DNA of 64,000 nt, taken from positions 1 through 64,000 of the forward strand of contig JAIWNI010000091.1 in assembly GCA_025331435.1 (NCBI GenBank), read 5' to 3'. Position 1 is the first letter of the stretch. Every line of letters begins with the position of its first letter. Below, one piece after another: positions 33,201-45,422 of the stretch. The notes beneath the pieces were generated by a model that worked only from the letters and a program-made list of their open reading frames with translations, did no database searches and was not told the origin of the DNA. The DNA is from Choanephora cucurbitarum (taxonomy: Eukaryota; Mucoromycota; Mucoromycetes; Mucorales; Choanephoraceae). The position numbers and the translations under genes were made by a program.

Positions 33201-35658
33201 ACATTGTGTCCTTAACAAAGTTGCTCCATTCTGCTGGATACAAACGTTTCAAGTATTCCAGTAAAGTAACGCGGGTAGTAGTATCTTCTTCACGAATAAT
33301 TTCGCGCAGTGAGAGCAACATTTTTTCAGCATAATGAGGAGTAAACACAGTAAATGTAGGCATTGTTTGTACTGAAGAAGGCACAGGTATATCTGTAGAA
33401 AGGCTTTGTGCAAAGAAAGATAATCTACGCTCAGCTTCAGAATATTGAGGGAAGTAGTCGTCAATTCTAAACAATCCTGCATCAAAGATAGGAGGAGGTT
33501 GAAGCTGACGAGTGATATCCCCATCTTCATCTTCTTCTATTTGAACTTGATAAAGTAATGATTGGAGATTGTTCATAGATAAGAGATGATCACGATACAT
33601 TGATATGATGATAGCGTTCCACATTTGAGAGCATGCCATACGTCGCAGACGGGCTGAGACAAACTCTTTCGTTGCAGCAATCTTGGCGAACATATTTCGA
33701 GGAACCAAAATGAAGAGTTGTTTCCATGAAGTCATCACAGATATACCGAGCTGCATGGACTGCGACACAGAGAATACAGTGTTCCATATAACATACCAAA
33801 GATATGTGTCCAAAAAGAACAAAACCAGTTCTACGGAAAACATTAATGTCGTGGTGAGAATGGGCATAGCAGTACAAAGCCATTTTCCTAACAAAGGATC
33901 AGCACTACAGTTATCCAAATGCATTAAAGTCGTGGCCGAAAGAGCATCTCGGAAGGATAGAGCTAGAAAGAAATACGTTTCAAGAAACTTGCAGCTAAAA
34001 ACACAAATCCATAGCATAATTGACAGAAAGCGATCGTCATTCATCATTTCAGGAAAACTAGCAGTAAATGCCTTACAAGCAAGATGTTCGTTAGCACTTC
34101 GACGATGAAAAAGACTGGAGGATGGTATAATGGCTAGAATTATAGAAACAATTGCACCTATTCCCAATTGACAAGCAGAAATTATAAGCGCCAGTGTACT
34201 TTTCTGGTCGTATTTGAAAATATAAAAGCTACAGGCGACATGGCACATAGCCAGAAAGAGAAGCAAAATTAATCGAGTAGACAGAATGCGAAATTTTGAA
34301 GTTGTCAGCCTCAAGTATTTGAATTCAGCCAATGTCGCTAGTGCCATAAGTATGATAGCCACAAGGCCTCCAAGACCCACTGCAGATAATTTGACAGGCA
34401 AATCGATTACATTGCTCAATACGCCTGTTGTCTTAGCTTTTCTATCCAAATAAATAAAATCTACACTTGCTGCCATATAGTACCAGAATGAAGTTGCGTG
34501 AATAATCCAAACTCTTGAAAAGTTTGTTAAGAGATGAAGCCATGAGCGACTTTCGTAGAATGTTTTACTAAATGCAGAGTTCCAGTCAACCTGTGATAGT
34601 GCCAGGTAGCGCCGCTCTTTTGGGATATCGTTCAAGTAGTGAACTGATACATTATCAGATGGTTTAAGTCGAAGCTTGGCTATGGAGCTTTTGTTCCAAA
34701 ACAGCTGATTGATATCGTCATAACCCACAATATGCTTGTGATCCTTCTCTTTACGTACATAATGTTGTTTGATAACTTGATAGCATTGATCTCGCATATA
34801 ATTATAAATGGGAGAAACGACCGCATCCAGAAATGGTAGGACCACTGTACCCGTCGGATTCATACTCTCTCTGTAGCTCTCGGCAGTATAGAAAAGGAAA
34901 CATATCAGTTCAGGCAAGTATCTGAGTGTAGCTGCTTCACCCCAAATCAAAAGATAAAGAGCTATTTGCGCTATGCGATTCATATCTGACATTGACTCCA
35001 TGCGCTCTCGCCATTCTCGTTTTGCTTCTTCTAGCAACAACCCAGTTGGAGTACGATGGGGTGTGTTATGATCATCGAGATCCAAGTGAGCAGTAAAATA
35101 CCACTTTCTATAATTCGCATGTTCACCACCAATATAGTCCGCATGGAGTGTCCATAAAGCTTGCTTAGATGACATTCTCGAAGCTCTAGAATCCAACATG
35201 GTCAGCAAATGATCATAGATGTTCCTGATGTTGTCGCGTTGAAAACCATATTTTCGTTCATAATTTAGAAAGATGGAACCGATATCTTCGTAACTAAGCG
35301 GGGGCTCTTGGGATTCCCAATTTGGGTAATTTGATCTTCCCGATTCATTGGCAAAAATAGAGTTATAAAAGGATTGCGCTGTTGGATCCAGATGTTTTCT
35401 TGTTGAATCAGTATGTATGCTGCTTGAAAGAAATTCATTGCTACTGTTATTAATGTGTATGCTACTTTTATTTTGAGAATGAGTTGGAACGAATGCTGGA
35501 AGTTTGAAAAGAAGGAGGCATTGTTAATGTATGCGCTATACAAAAGGTATGAATCAATTACCATTGCTTGACTGGATATGCTCGGAACTGAATTCAGATG
35601 AGTATTTTGAATTTAAAAATTGAATGTAAACGACTTACAATGAATGCTTTGAAGACAT
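30203..35658 (-). CDS. FKS1: 1,3-beta-glucan synthase catalytic subunit (FKS family, GT48)
   Basis: FKS is the plasma-membrane enzyme that polymerises cell-wall 1,3-beta-glucan from UDP-glucose under Rho1 control. Four exons: 35639-35658, 35562-35587, 30631-35495 and 30203-30550, together exactly 1,753 codons. The N-terminal domain has NYERKYGFQRDNIRNIYDHL, IALYLLIWGEAATLRYLPEL and CFLFYTAESY. The catalytic core carries VGAREYIFSENVGMLGDVAA and [40 protein letters not shown] and FILTRELHHD-type C-terminal segments follow, with many membrane spans. Hot-spot 1 reads FLALSFRDA and hot-spot 2 DWLERCILS, both differing from the usual FL(T/V)LS(L/I)RDP and DWVRRYTLS. The two tiny 5' exons are inferred but restore an ATG and frame exactly. 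Confidence 0.95.
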
Positions 35659-37618
35659 TATGATTATCTAGGATGGTGCTTAATTATCTAATACAGGCAG
35701 ACTAACATGAGCTGCTAATGGAGCAAAAGGAAGGAAGAGAAAAAAGAAATAAAAACATAAAAGCTCCGTAGGTAAGACGATTGATAAGGGACTATGTTTT
35801 TTGTCGATATGTTCGAAAAAAACATACATCTGAAATCTCAGGCGCGTAAATGAGTTCAAAGAATATGTTATGTCTTCTAACATATACGTATATGCAATAT
35901 TTCCTGCCTGGTATCCTTTCTTTTTGCATCTGCATACAGTAAAGACGATTTGTTTAATTAATACCTTTTTTCCTAACAACTATTCTGTATTTTTCTTTTA
36001 GTGCTGTTTCTCAGTGTTAAAACTATTTGTCTTGAGATGAAATGTATTAATGTCGAGCTTAATTGTTCTGGAGATTTTTCGATGTACATACGTTCTCTTT
36101 CTTGTCATTGTACAACATTCCAACCAACAGACTAAGAATTCTATCTGGTCCAATCACAGTTTGAAGATTACTTTATCAGGGGGAGGTTACTAGATTCTTT
36201 TTTATTTGCATGACTTTTACTTCGGTCAGGTGTAAGGATAAACATGGAAATAACAGAAAGAAGCTTTAATTTAGAATAGTTTGATATCTGTTTGTTTATA
36301 CAAATCTGCCGGTTATAAATATTCCACTACAAGAAATGTATGCCTAGGCTATCGATGCATAGTAACGGTAGCATAATACTCCAAAAGATATAAGCCTGAT
36401 ATGTGCTTTGACATTTTAGAAGAAGCAATCAAATAAGATGAATATTCATCATAATTACATTCTTCATTGTTCGGTTTTCATGTTCACTAGAGACCTTTGT
36501 TGACAGTTATCAAGGAAAAGATGAGAGAGGTTCCGCGATAAAATAACAAATTCAAGTAGGAGCTGCTACAAGTTTAAAAGGAAGAAAAACTTCCTCGAAG
36601 AACAAACTTTATTTGATATTAGCCTTTGTATGATCATTTAGCAATTGGAAAAAGAGGGCACGTCAATGTATACTATTCTCGTGCTGATACAGAAGAGTGA
36701 ATGGCTATCAGTTTCAGACTTAAATTATAGCTTCAAAGAAGCTCATACTTTCCTGTTACTTATCAAAGCAGATGAATGAAACTATTCTATGACATTTGCT
36801 TTAACCAGTAAACAAGATCTGGTTTTTGGAGGCTCTGTGTGACACCTTAAATCTCTCTTAACTTCCTCCATTTTGCTCAAGAAATACATATAGAATAAAT
36901 GTCAACATATATCTATCAAGTAGTATAACTATTCACAAACTAACCAAACAAAAGTTTGATTTAAAAAACATTTGCAAGCGAATTGTTGTTATCATTGGTT
37001 TTGTGTTTAGTGATATATATGTTATAGGTGGTTCATACACAAAGAAAATGAGACTAGGTGTGAAATACACTTTTGTTACTCCAGTCTAAAAAAAGAGAGA
37101 AAGGGCCAAATCAATATTATCAAGTAAAAGAAGACATAGCCCGGAAGACTAAATTCACCTTTACTTCGATAACTTTCTGATGTTGCGTTGATATAGAAAC
37201 TTCTTCATCAATTACTGTACAAGGTTATGTTGATTTTAGATACAACACAGATTTCGCGTTATGCAGCTCAAAGGTCTTGTCGATTTCAGTGGGACAGTCA
37301 AACACATTTTACATTAATGCCCTCTCAACAGTGGAGACCTACTGATCATATGTTATCTAAGAAAGCTGGATACTTTATTAACTGATTCATTTGTATATAT
37401 AGTACATGTAGTCAAGCGAAACAAAAACACTGTTAATCCAAATGTCAATAAAGGACATAAATTTTATCTAGCAACAATATACGCTAATGATAAACAGAAC
37501 ATTGATTGCGATATAAACCTTAGCTAGTCTTTGAAACTAATCCAACGCATTTTTTAAAACCTAGAGTATCCTGAAGATATATTCTAGGATAGTTCTAAAA
37601 ACATAGTTTTATCCGACT
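35659..37618. other. 2-kb stretch upstream of FKS without a supported gene
   Basis: A 99-codon minus-strand frame at 35680-35979 lies directly upstream of the FKS start but has no domain and is probably chance. No other frame is convincing. The sequence is AT-rich and should include the FKS promoter. Confidence 0.4.
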
Positions 37619-39084
37619 TTATTGCTTATCCTTAGAGCTAAGATTGTTTGAGCACCACTCAGCAAATTTAACGAAACTAGTATCAATACCGTTCTCTTCA
37701 AGACGTTTGACTGAAAGATGAGAGTTTTCTGGTCTCGATACTATAGAACTCAGGAATTAGAAATTCTTAGTGTTAAAGCAAACAAGCAAAAGAACTTACC
37801 AGAAGCGGCTTTATCAACTGTATTTTGAGGTGTCAGATGGCCAATAGACACGTTCAAAACGTCGGCAAAGATTTCTATCACAGGTATAATTTAGTTCGAA
37901 AACATATTTCCATTAAACTTATGGCAACCATACCACAAACTTGATATTTTGTAAGGCATTCTCTAGCAGTAAAGTGATAAATGCCCTTGACATCCTTGCC
38001 ATTTTGTAGTTTAGCAACTAATATCTAAATCAGAAACCAGGTTTTTTTTCTTTTCAAATCTGCTCTAAAACGTACCAGCTAAATCTTTGAGTACACGACC
38101 GACATCCTCAACTAAAAAGACATTAATATAGTCAGATACACTGTGTGAAAACAAGTCATGTTGAGAAGTCTACTAAATGTATACCATTGGTAGGATATCT
38201 GGCAGCAACATTGTCAACGCTGCTAGGCTTGGCGCTATTCTATTTATCAGGTAAAATTCGTATCAACATCGCAGTTCATCTCTAATCAAACATCTTACCA
38301 TAACAACATCAATCAGGATATTAATCGCGGACTCGCTGTTGTATTCTGTATGACCATATAAGATAGGAACGCGAAGGATAGTGGCATCTAGATAAACGCT
38401 TTTGATGGCTTCTTCGCCAGCAAGCTTTGTCTCGCCATAGAACTGCAGAGGATTAGGCTTATCATCAACTTCATATGGAGGTGAGGTGCCATCAAAAACA
38501 TAGTCAGTGCTAATATAGATCAACATGATATGCTTGTCTTTGCATAGTTTGCCGAGTCTCTTGGGCGTTTCTACATTTAACTATCAGATATAAATACAAG
38601 TCAAGAAAATTAAACATATAGCAAAGATATGACTTACACGTAACGCTCCATCACGATCTTGATCGGCAACATCAGGACGACGTTCGGCAGCGCAGTGAAC
38701 AACAACTGAATAATGAGTTAAACTAACTGCAGATTAGTAGTTTTTTCAACTCACTTACCATCAGGCTTTTGTTTATTCAAAAATTGCTCAACAGCGTCGC
38801 CGTCTGTCAAATCAAGCTGTAAAGAATGACAAGAAATTTATATGTAAGCAAGCTGCGCGAAGAAACGATAGCGAAAAAATACTACTTTCAAAAGGTTGTT
38901 TTTGGCGCGCGAATATGCTGTACCAATTACTACAGATTTTTTCGTTTAGTTCTACTGTCTTTCTGTACAAACAAGACAAACGAGATATATGGTTCTTCTG
39001 CTTACCTTCCCAGCCGGCATTCTCAAATTGTTTAACAACAGATCTTCCTAAAAGACCAGAAGCACCAGTAATAACAGCTTTCAT
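37619..39084 (-). CDS. MAT2B-like NAD(P)-dependent reductase (RmlD-type SDR)
   Basis: MAT2B is the regulatory beta subunit of S-adenosylmethionine synthetase, derived from dTDP-4-dehydrorhamnose reductase. The start MKAVITGASGLLGRSVVKQF carries the intact TGASGLLG cofactor motif. Small exons then add VIGTAYSRAKNNLLK, LDLTDGDAVEQFLNKQKPD and HCAAERRPDVADQDRDGALR, where the AERRPD signature is typical of MAT2B. The exon ISTDYVFDGTSPPYEVDDKP, with QFYGETKLAGEEA and RVPILYG, follows, and later exons hold the substrate-side part ending in LSSKDKQ. The YxxxK active-site spacing is YGETK. At least seven short introns. No rhamnose-pathway neighbours are present, which favours the MAT2B-like role. Confidence 0.85.
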
Positions 39085-40260
39085 TATCTTTGTAGAAGAG
39101 TTTAAGAGGTACCAAATTTCTAACTTAGATGCTAAATAAATCAGCAGTCATCTGTTTAGTCGGACTAGTAATGTACTTTGCGGAAGGGAGATTGCATCAT
39201 ATCAGTTTAACTATAGGATATACACTTTTCCGAAAAAAGAATATTAGTTTAAGTGTCCCTCATCTACATAAACAAGTGTAAGTTATAATTCTTTGCCTTC
39301 AAGCAGGTAAGTTCAGATTAATTGAGAATACTAATCTTTATATTGCACAAACTTCATAATTTTCTTGTCCGAAAGGAAGACATGATTCACAAATTGTAGT
39401 AAAGTACAGCTCTTTTAACAACCAACTAAAATACTTGGCTTGTTTTTCTGGCATTTAGTTGGCTTTCTTAGTTGACTGTATAGCTCTTCAGATTGACCGT
39501 TCAATTTACGTTAAGTGCTAATCAGCATCCACAATATGGCCCAAATTCATCCAAGAAAGAACCACTGTGTCAACAAGAACTTTGCATAGCTCTATTCAAA
39601 TACTCTCACTTCATAGACATTGCATCCAAATTTCACTATTTTCATCAAAGTATTGGATGTTAATTTCCCAAAACTGTTTTCATGCATTATGCTATTAGCT
39701 GACTCTCTAATTTGCAAGTCAGCGGACGGTTCTACCTGACAGTTATAAGCATTCTCTTTTGAATTATTCGACTATATCAAAACAAATTTCGTTTCATCAT
39801 ATACTCTTTTTCTTTCTGATATTAGCTTCTATAACAGACCTAATAGTTTTGACATATGGATATCGAACTATCACGCTTAGGTTCTGAAATAGATTTTTCT
39901 ATAAGTTTTCATTCGTTGCCTCTAGGTACCATTGTAATATGGCTCGTTTCTGAAATATCAAGACAAGAAGCCTAATGATTCTAGAAGTTAAAGCAGACTA
40001 CTGAAACTTCAATACTCAATGGATACAAAAAAAAATAAACACTAAGGTCTAGATGTAAATGGTGAGAGCAATGCTAACGGCATTATCTGAATCGTTTAGT
40101 TTACTTGAATGTGCACAGGTGGTATCTGAGAGTATAGCTACACAGGAGTTGTGAAGCAAGTCACTTTATGATGCATTTAGTACACCTATTTTTTCCATAG
40201 AACTTAAAAAGAGAAAACTCTTTGTTTTGTCTTTTTTTTTAATCGAACAGTTTTCTTACT
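39085..40260. other. divergent promoter region between MAT2B-like and GH20 genes
   Basis: About 1.2 kb with no coding frame of note. It contains the 5' regions of two divergent genes; a T-run lies just before the GH20 ATG. Confidence 0.5.
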
Positions 40261-43038
40261 ATGACAGACCAGTTGTATCCTCAAAAGCTTCTGCCAAATG
40301 AGCAAGAAGCGAGCCAGTACAACGCTGTACTAGTGATAATTGACACTTCGCAGCTGCCTTTAGAGATACAGGATGGTATCACTAAGATTATGCGACACGT
40401 ACCTTATAAAAATCTCGTCAGCGAAAATGCAATGGATGATGATGATAACAGTTCAGTCGAATACAGATGGCACGTGAGGTAATGCATTCGTTAAGACTCA
40501 CTATCAAGCATACTAATGGCACAAGTAATTATGCAGTTTCTTCCATGATGTGGTATTGCGAGAAGGCGAATACAGCTCTACAAGTAACTACAACAATTAC
40601 CATGACATTGTCAATGGTGATCAAAGATTCGAAATTCAAGTCCGCTACAATCGAAAGATTGATGGTAAGAGTACTCTTCTTGATTAAACTAGCAAGCTAA
40701 TCTCCTAAGCTTTTTGTAATCAGCTTTTCGAGCGCTGGGACGCATATTGGGTAGTACGCGAGACTATCTTATTTTGACTGGTATTCATGGAGACTTGGTT
40801 AACTTTTCCGAAAAAGCACAATTTGACACTCAAGGGTAAGTCTGCTTCTCTTTCTATATTTGCTTTTTTTTTAGCTAAATGTACGCAGTGTTATGCTTGA
40901 CTGCAGCAGAGGAGGTGTTTTACTTCCTAAAACTGTTTATTTCATACTAAGCAAGATGGCACTTATGGGACTCAATATGCTTCAATTATACACAGAAGAT
41001 ACTTATGAAATTGAAGGAGAGCCATTGTTTGGTTATCTTCGAGGAAAATATACAACTCGAGAACTATCTATGATTGATGAATATGCATTTGACTTGTAGG
41101 TAAAAAAAAACCAAACAATAGAGAGTGGGTTAGGAGAAATCACTCGAAGCACAGTTCTCATCTATATATTACTTTTAGAGGCATTGAGGTCATACCCTGT
41201 ATCCAAACGTTAGGACATATGGGACAAGTTCTACAGTGGCAACAATATGCTCACTTACGAGACAATACTGAGGTTCTACTAGCTGAATCCGAAGCTACAT
41301 ATGAGTTTATTGAGAAGATGATTATATCAATCACCAGACCATTTCGATCCAAACGAATTCACATTGGTATGGATGAAGCATATGGCGTAGGGGAAGGGCG
41401 GTACAAGCAGTTATTTGGAAGTCATAAGGATCCTACGCAGATTTTTTTGGATCACTTGCAAAGAGTTCATGAAATTTGTATACGCAACGATTTACAGCCT
41501 ATGATCTGGTCTGATAGTAAGATCAAAGAAAAATATATACCACCTCCCTTACCATTGCATATTTACTTATTCTGTTGTACATAGTGTTGTTTTGTTTAGC
41601 AGCTAAGAACAATTCACTTCAAGGTTACTATGACCAATCCAACAATCCTGCAGTAAGCACAAATGATCTAACAGAAAAGATGCCAAAAAATCTTAAGCTT
41701 GTGTTTTGGGATTATTATCATACGGTTTCTGATGTTTACTCCCAAAAAATCGATCAACATCGCCAGATGGGATGTCAAGACCCTTGGATTGCAACAGGTG
41801 TTTGGACTTGGAATAGATTGTGGGCTGCATTACCTTTTACCTTTGAATCTGTTCGTGCAAGTGTTACCGCCGCGAAAGATAAGCAGAATGGGATAAGAAA
41901 CACGTTCATTACTACTTGGGGTGATGAAGGGAACGAGTGCGACATGTAAGTTAAGAAAAAATTTTTCTACATTATGTTTTTTGGCAAGAACAGGAAACTG
42001 GAGCTCGGTTGATCGAAAAATACGAAACGAAAAGCACTAATAAAAAAAATAGACTTTCAGCTTTACCTGCATTATTTTATTATGCACAGCATGGCTATAC
42101 TGATCAAGGAGAAGTAGACATTCAAATGTTAAAGAGAAATTTTGGTAGAGTTCTTGTTGATTCTCAAACGTTTTGTTATCTTATATCCATTATGAATTAT
42201 AGAAGGAATATGTGGAGCCAGCTTTGATGATTGGGTATTTGCTTCTAAGGTATATTTGACAAATGAAGTTTTTATTATCGTTAAGACTTATTTCACTACA
42301 TTTTCATAAGATTGATGACACACCTGAAGGAACAGCAATCACATCCAGGTCCAATTTTGCAAGCAATATGAGCAAATGGCTTTTGTGGGAAGGTAAAACT
42401 GAACTGGTTTAGCCTTGAATGCTACTAACACTTATATGGTATAATCAGATCCTCTTCTTAGCTTTCTCTCACCCCAGTACGCCGAAGAAGAATTGGAGTC
42501 ACACTATCAGAATATAAACAACTATTTATCAAGCCTTCTCTCTGATAAAAAGGCTCAATATCCACTAAACAATCGTCTTGATCTACCTTGTCGCATTGCT
42601 AAAGTTCTCAGTCTCAAGGTTCATCTTTATAAACAATGTGCCTTACTTTACAAAAAGAAAGACTATGCTCAACTTTACAATGTCGCACACACACGAATTT
42701 TAACACTTCGACAAGAAGTGGACAGGCTTTGGAAATGTCACCGGTCTATGTGGATGAAGACGTACAAGCCTTTTGGCTGGGAAGTAGTTGAGCGGCGTTA
42801 TGGGGGATTACGGGCTAGATTAGAGACACTGTTTGATCGAATAGTAGCCTATGCAGAATATATGCAACAAAGCCAAAACCCTAGTTTCAATCAAGAAGAA
42901 GATAGTGATGGGTGTGAATTTGATGAACGGGCTACCATACCCGAATTTGAAGTTGATTACGAATGTCTTTATTATGGCGCTAAAGCAAATTTGCTTTTAG
43001 ACCATGCGCGTGTTGTTACTCCATCACGTCCTGGCTAA
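40261..43038 (+). CDS. glycoside hydrolase family 20, hexosaminidase D-like
   Basis: GH20 enzymes remove terminal N-acetylhexosamine by substrate-assisted catalysis with an Asp-Glu pair. About ten exons are joined. The N-terminal part contains YPQKLLPNEQEAS and a helical region. The TIM barrel starts with GVMLDCSRGGVLLPKTVYF and NMLQLYTEDTYEIEGEPLFG, then DLGIEVIPCIQTLGHMGQVL. The catalytic motif is HIGMDEAYGVGEGRY (H-x-G-x-DE), then LQPMIWSD, PKNLKLVFWDYYH, TGVWTWNRLWAALP and TTWGDEGNECD. A C-terminal helical domain ends with ARVVTPSRPG. There is no signal peptide, so it is probably intracellular, as for hexosaminidase D and unlike secreted chitinolytic hexosaminidases. The stop is 20 bp from that of the BTB gene. 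Confidence 0.88.
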
Positions 43039-43058
43039 AATAAATAAGGTGAGAATGA

Positions 43059-44247
43059 TCACAAAAAACCACGGACCATGTTGGCTTCTTTTCTTGAAAG
43101 GATGACCTTCATCTTTTCGATAGAAACGTAAATTACTTTTTGCTGAATAGATTGAATTCGTGCAATAGCTTTTTCTATACAAAATCGCACTGTGGGCTGA
43201 TTATGATCTTGAATAAGCATGAAATCCTGAAGAAATTCTGAGCGAGTCAACTCTCTTTTAGGCTGTTGAATAACAATGGCACAATCTGGATCGATTTGAA
43301 TTTGTTTCGAAATAATCCATTGATTGTCTTTGGATAAGGGTATATCGTATTCCAACTCAAATATAGGGTTGTACAAATTATTAGTAAAGTAAATGTCAGC
43401 ATGTGTATCGTTGAACTGAATAGACAGGCTGAATGTCTCCTGGCCTTGTTTGTACAATACGCCATCCTCCAATAGAAAGCATTGAGGTCTGACATCTTGA
43501 TAATGCAGCAAGAGGTCTTGGGTAGATACACTTGACTTGAGTTTATCGCTCAGCTTGCGCAAAAGGTAGAATTTTGCATCAGATATTAACTGTTGTCGAT
43601 GTTGCTCATTTCTGATTGAGATAGAATATCCTTGTAGGTGGCGAATGATGTCTTTGAATACATTAGGATCACGCTCAATATAAATAGGAGGCGACTCTCC
43701 TAAAGCAGTATGAGGTGAAAATACAGATTGCTTCAGAAATACAGTAAAATAGTTTCGTGGACCATCTTTAGAGAAAAGAAAAACTCAGACTTCAATAACG
43801 TAATTTTTGGATACCCTTTCAATTACCTCTATCAAACAGGTCCCATCGTAAACGAAAAGACGTGCCGCCGACATTGAGGTAAACAAACTGGCTTAAAAGT
43901 TGAGTTAATTTCTTGAGTCCAAAATAGTGAGCATCGCTTAAGAGATCTTGGTGCTGACAATGATCTCTTGCAGTCACTGGATACCCTCTCAAATGGCGAA
44001 CAATTATAATGAATGTGTCTAAGCTTCTGTCAATATGAAGTACTCGAGAAACATCTCGGTTTTTAACGAAATGTCTTGTAAAAAAATTACAAGGCCCGTC
44101 TGAGATTAGTGACTTCCAACTAAGAAGGAAAGGACGATCGCATACGTTAACCGTAAACGAAGTGTTGATATCGAAGGCATTACTAACTTGAGTTGTTCGC
44201 CTGGCTGATTCCATGCAAGTAACTTGTTTCAATAACCAAAACAACAT
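43059..44247 (-). CDS. double BTB/T1 (KCTD-type) domain protein
   Basis: Two tandem T1-type BTB repeats are visible. The first has FTVNVCDRPFLLSWKSLISD, NFFTRHF, LHIDRSLDTFIIIVRHLRGY and LLSDAHYFGLKKL. The second has VYLNVGGTSFRLRWDLFDRD, GPRNYFTVFLKQS, YIERDPNVFKDIIRHLQGY and LISDAKFYLLRKL. A single intron splits the second repeat at DR/DGPRN. A C-terminal domain of about 160 residues follows with no motif I recognise. T1/KCTD-type BTB proteins oligomerise, and some act as Cullin-3 adaptors. Budding yeast has similar uncharacterised proteins (YLR108C/YDR132C type). Function is unknown; the domain call is firm. Confidence 0.8.
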
Positions 44248-44918
44248 TGCTTTTTATGCTCACTTTTGAAAAGAAAAATTACTTCAGCCGGAGATTAAAT
44301 TTGTTTACAATTTCCATTGTCATTGGGTAATGCTTTTTGCTTCAACTCTTTTAGATAGAATTTCGATATCTTCATTTCCAAGGTCAATATTCTGGATATT
44401 CTACTCACTTAACTGCCTCACTTCTTTACAACAAATCACTGCCGAGCTCCTCTTTCCGATAACCTAATTAGGCTATCTGATACGCGCGGCAGATCAAATT
44501 GATTAAAAAATATTAAATAACGAAGAAGCGTATGTGGTCCAAAAAACAAGGTGGGCCCTTTACTCTTCCGTTAAGTTAAGGCGGTTTTCGGTTGTCGGTG
44601 GATCTACTTCACAAAATTAGCAGAAATTGATGATGATTATTCATATCATCCCATTGAATCGCAAGTTAGCAATCAGATACGTCATTTGTTCTTTCACATT
44701 TATATATAAACTTACTTTGTTTGAACCTAAGTTCCATGACAAGAATACGTTCCAGACAGGAATCCTTTGGGGCGGAAACAAGCTGAGCATTAGAAGCTTC
44801 TTGCTTCCTATTGTCAAAGAATCCAGGAAATTCGGTAAAGTTCCAATGAGGGCGCTTAAAAATGGAGATGAAGCATGCCATGCCCACATGTACTTGGTAA
44901 ATATCAGTTCTGATATGA
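44248..44918. other. upstream region of BTB gene, mostly non-coding
   Basis: Frames on both strands between about 44630 and 44970 overlap one another and show no domain. They may be a degraded 5' part of the transposase-like relic that begins at 44919. Confidence 0.3.
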
Positions 44919-45422
44919 TTGAGACCCAAGAGCTACTTAAATTTGGTAGTAGATGCAATAGTCGCTCTGTTTAGAAATGCTCTTATGTATGAAAAATGCA
45001 CTCTTATATTAGGCATGCTCTTAAATCGAGCGGCTACTGTAGGCGACTGCATCTGCTGCTTCGGTGCCATGTCTTCAACAAGTACGCGTTTAATAGAAAG
45101 ATCATTTGGAATCTTGAAACGCATCATGAAGACGTCCAATAATGCGACCGCTAACGATAACAATATTCTTGAAATGGATGCTCTATTGGATTATCTTAAT
45201 CTCTCTGTTAAGCTTGACTTCAACTTTAAATCTCAAAAGGAAAACACAACTTGCCAAAATCATCCTAAAGACTCATCATATCCTCAACTAAAGGTTTCCT
45301 TCTTGAACAGCGACGTCAACTGCGCACAAAAAATAGACATGAAATCCTCAAAAAACATTCAGCATCGGCCAACTTGGTGCCGTTCTCTTCTATCTGCTGA
45401 CATGGGTAACTGGGATTTTTGA
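44919..45422 (+). pseudogene. transposase-like relic (CACTA/Tnp2-type C-terminal pattern)
   Basis: The open frame contains FGAMSSTSTRLIERSFGILK, then ATANDNNILEMDALLDYLNL and a polar Ser/Asn-rich tail. The pattern STR-x-(I/M)ER-x(2)-G-x-(L/Y)K followed by AN-x(2)-N-(I)LE is one I associate with Tnp2-like transposases abundant in Mucorales genomes. No upstream catalytic part can be read in the same frame and there is no ATG at the frame start. I take it as a truncated copy. The family call is from remembered pattern only. The remaining bases to 46127 show no gene. Confidence 0.4.

Noticed and set aside
35265..35564. 99-codon minus-strand frame at the FKS 5' end
   Set aside because: It overlaps the FKS N-terminal exon in another frame; the FKS frame matches conserved family sequence there.
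35680..35979. 99-codon minus-strand frame just upstream of FKS
   Set aside because: No domain, hydrophobic chance composition, and it lies where the FKS promoter should be.
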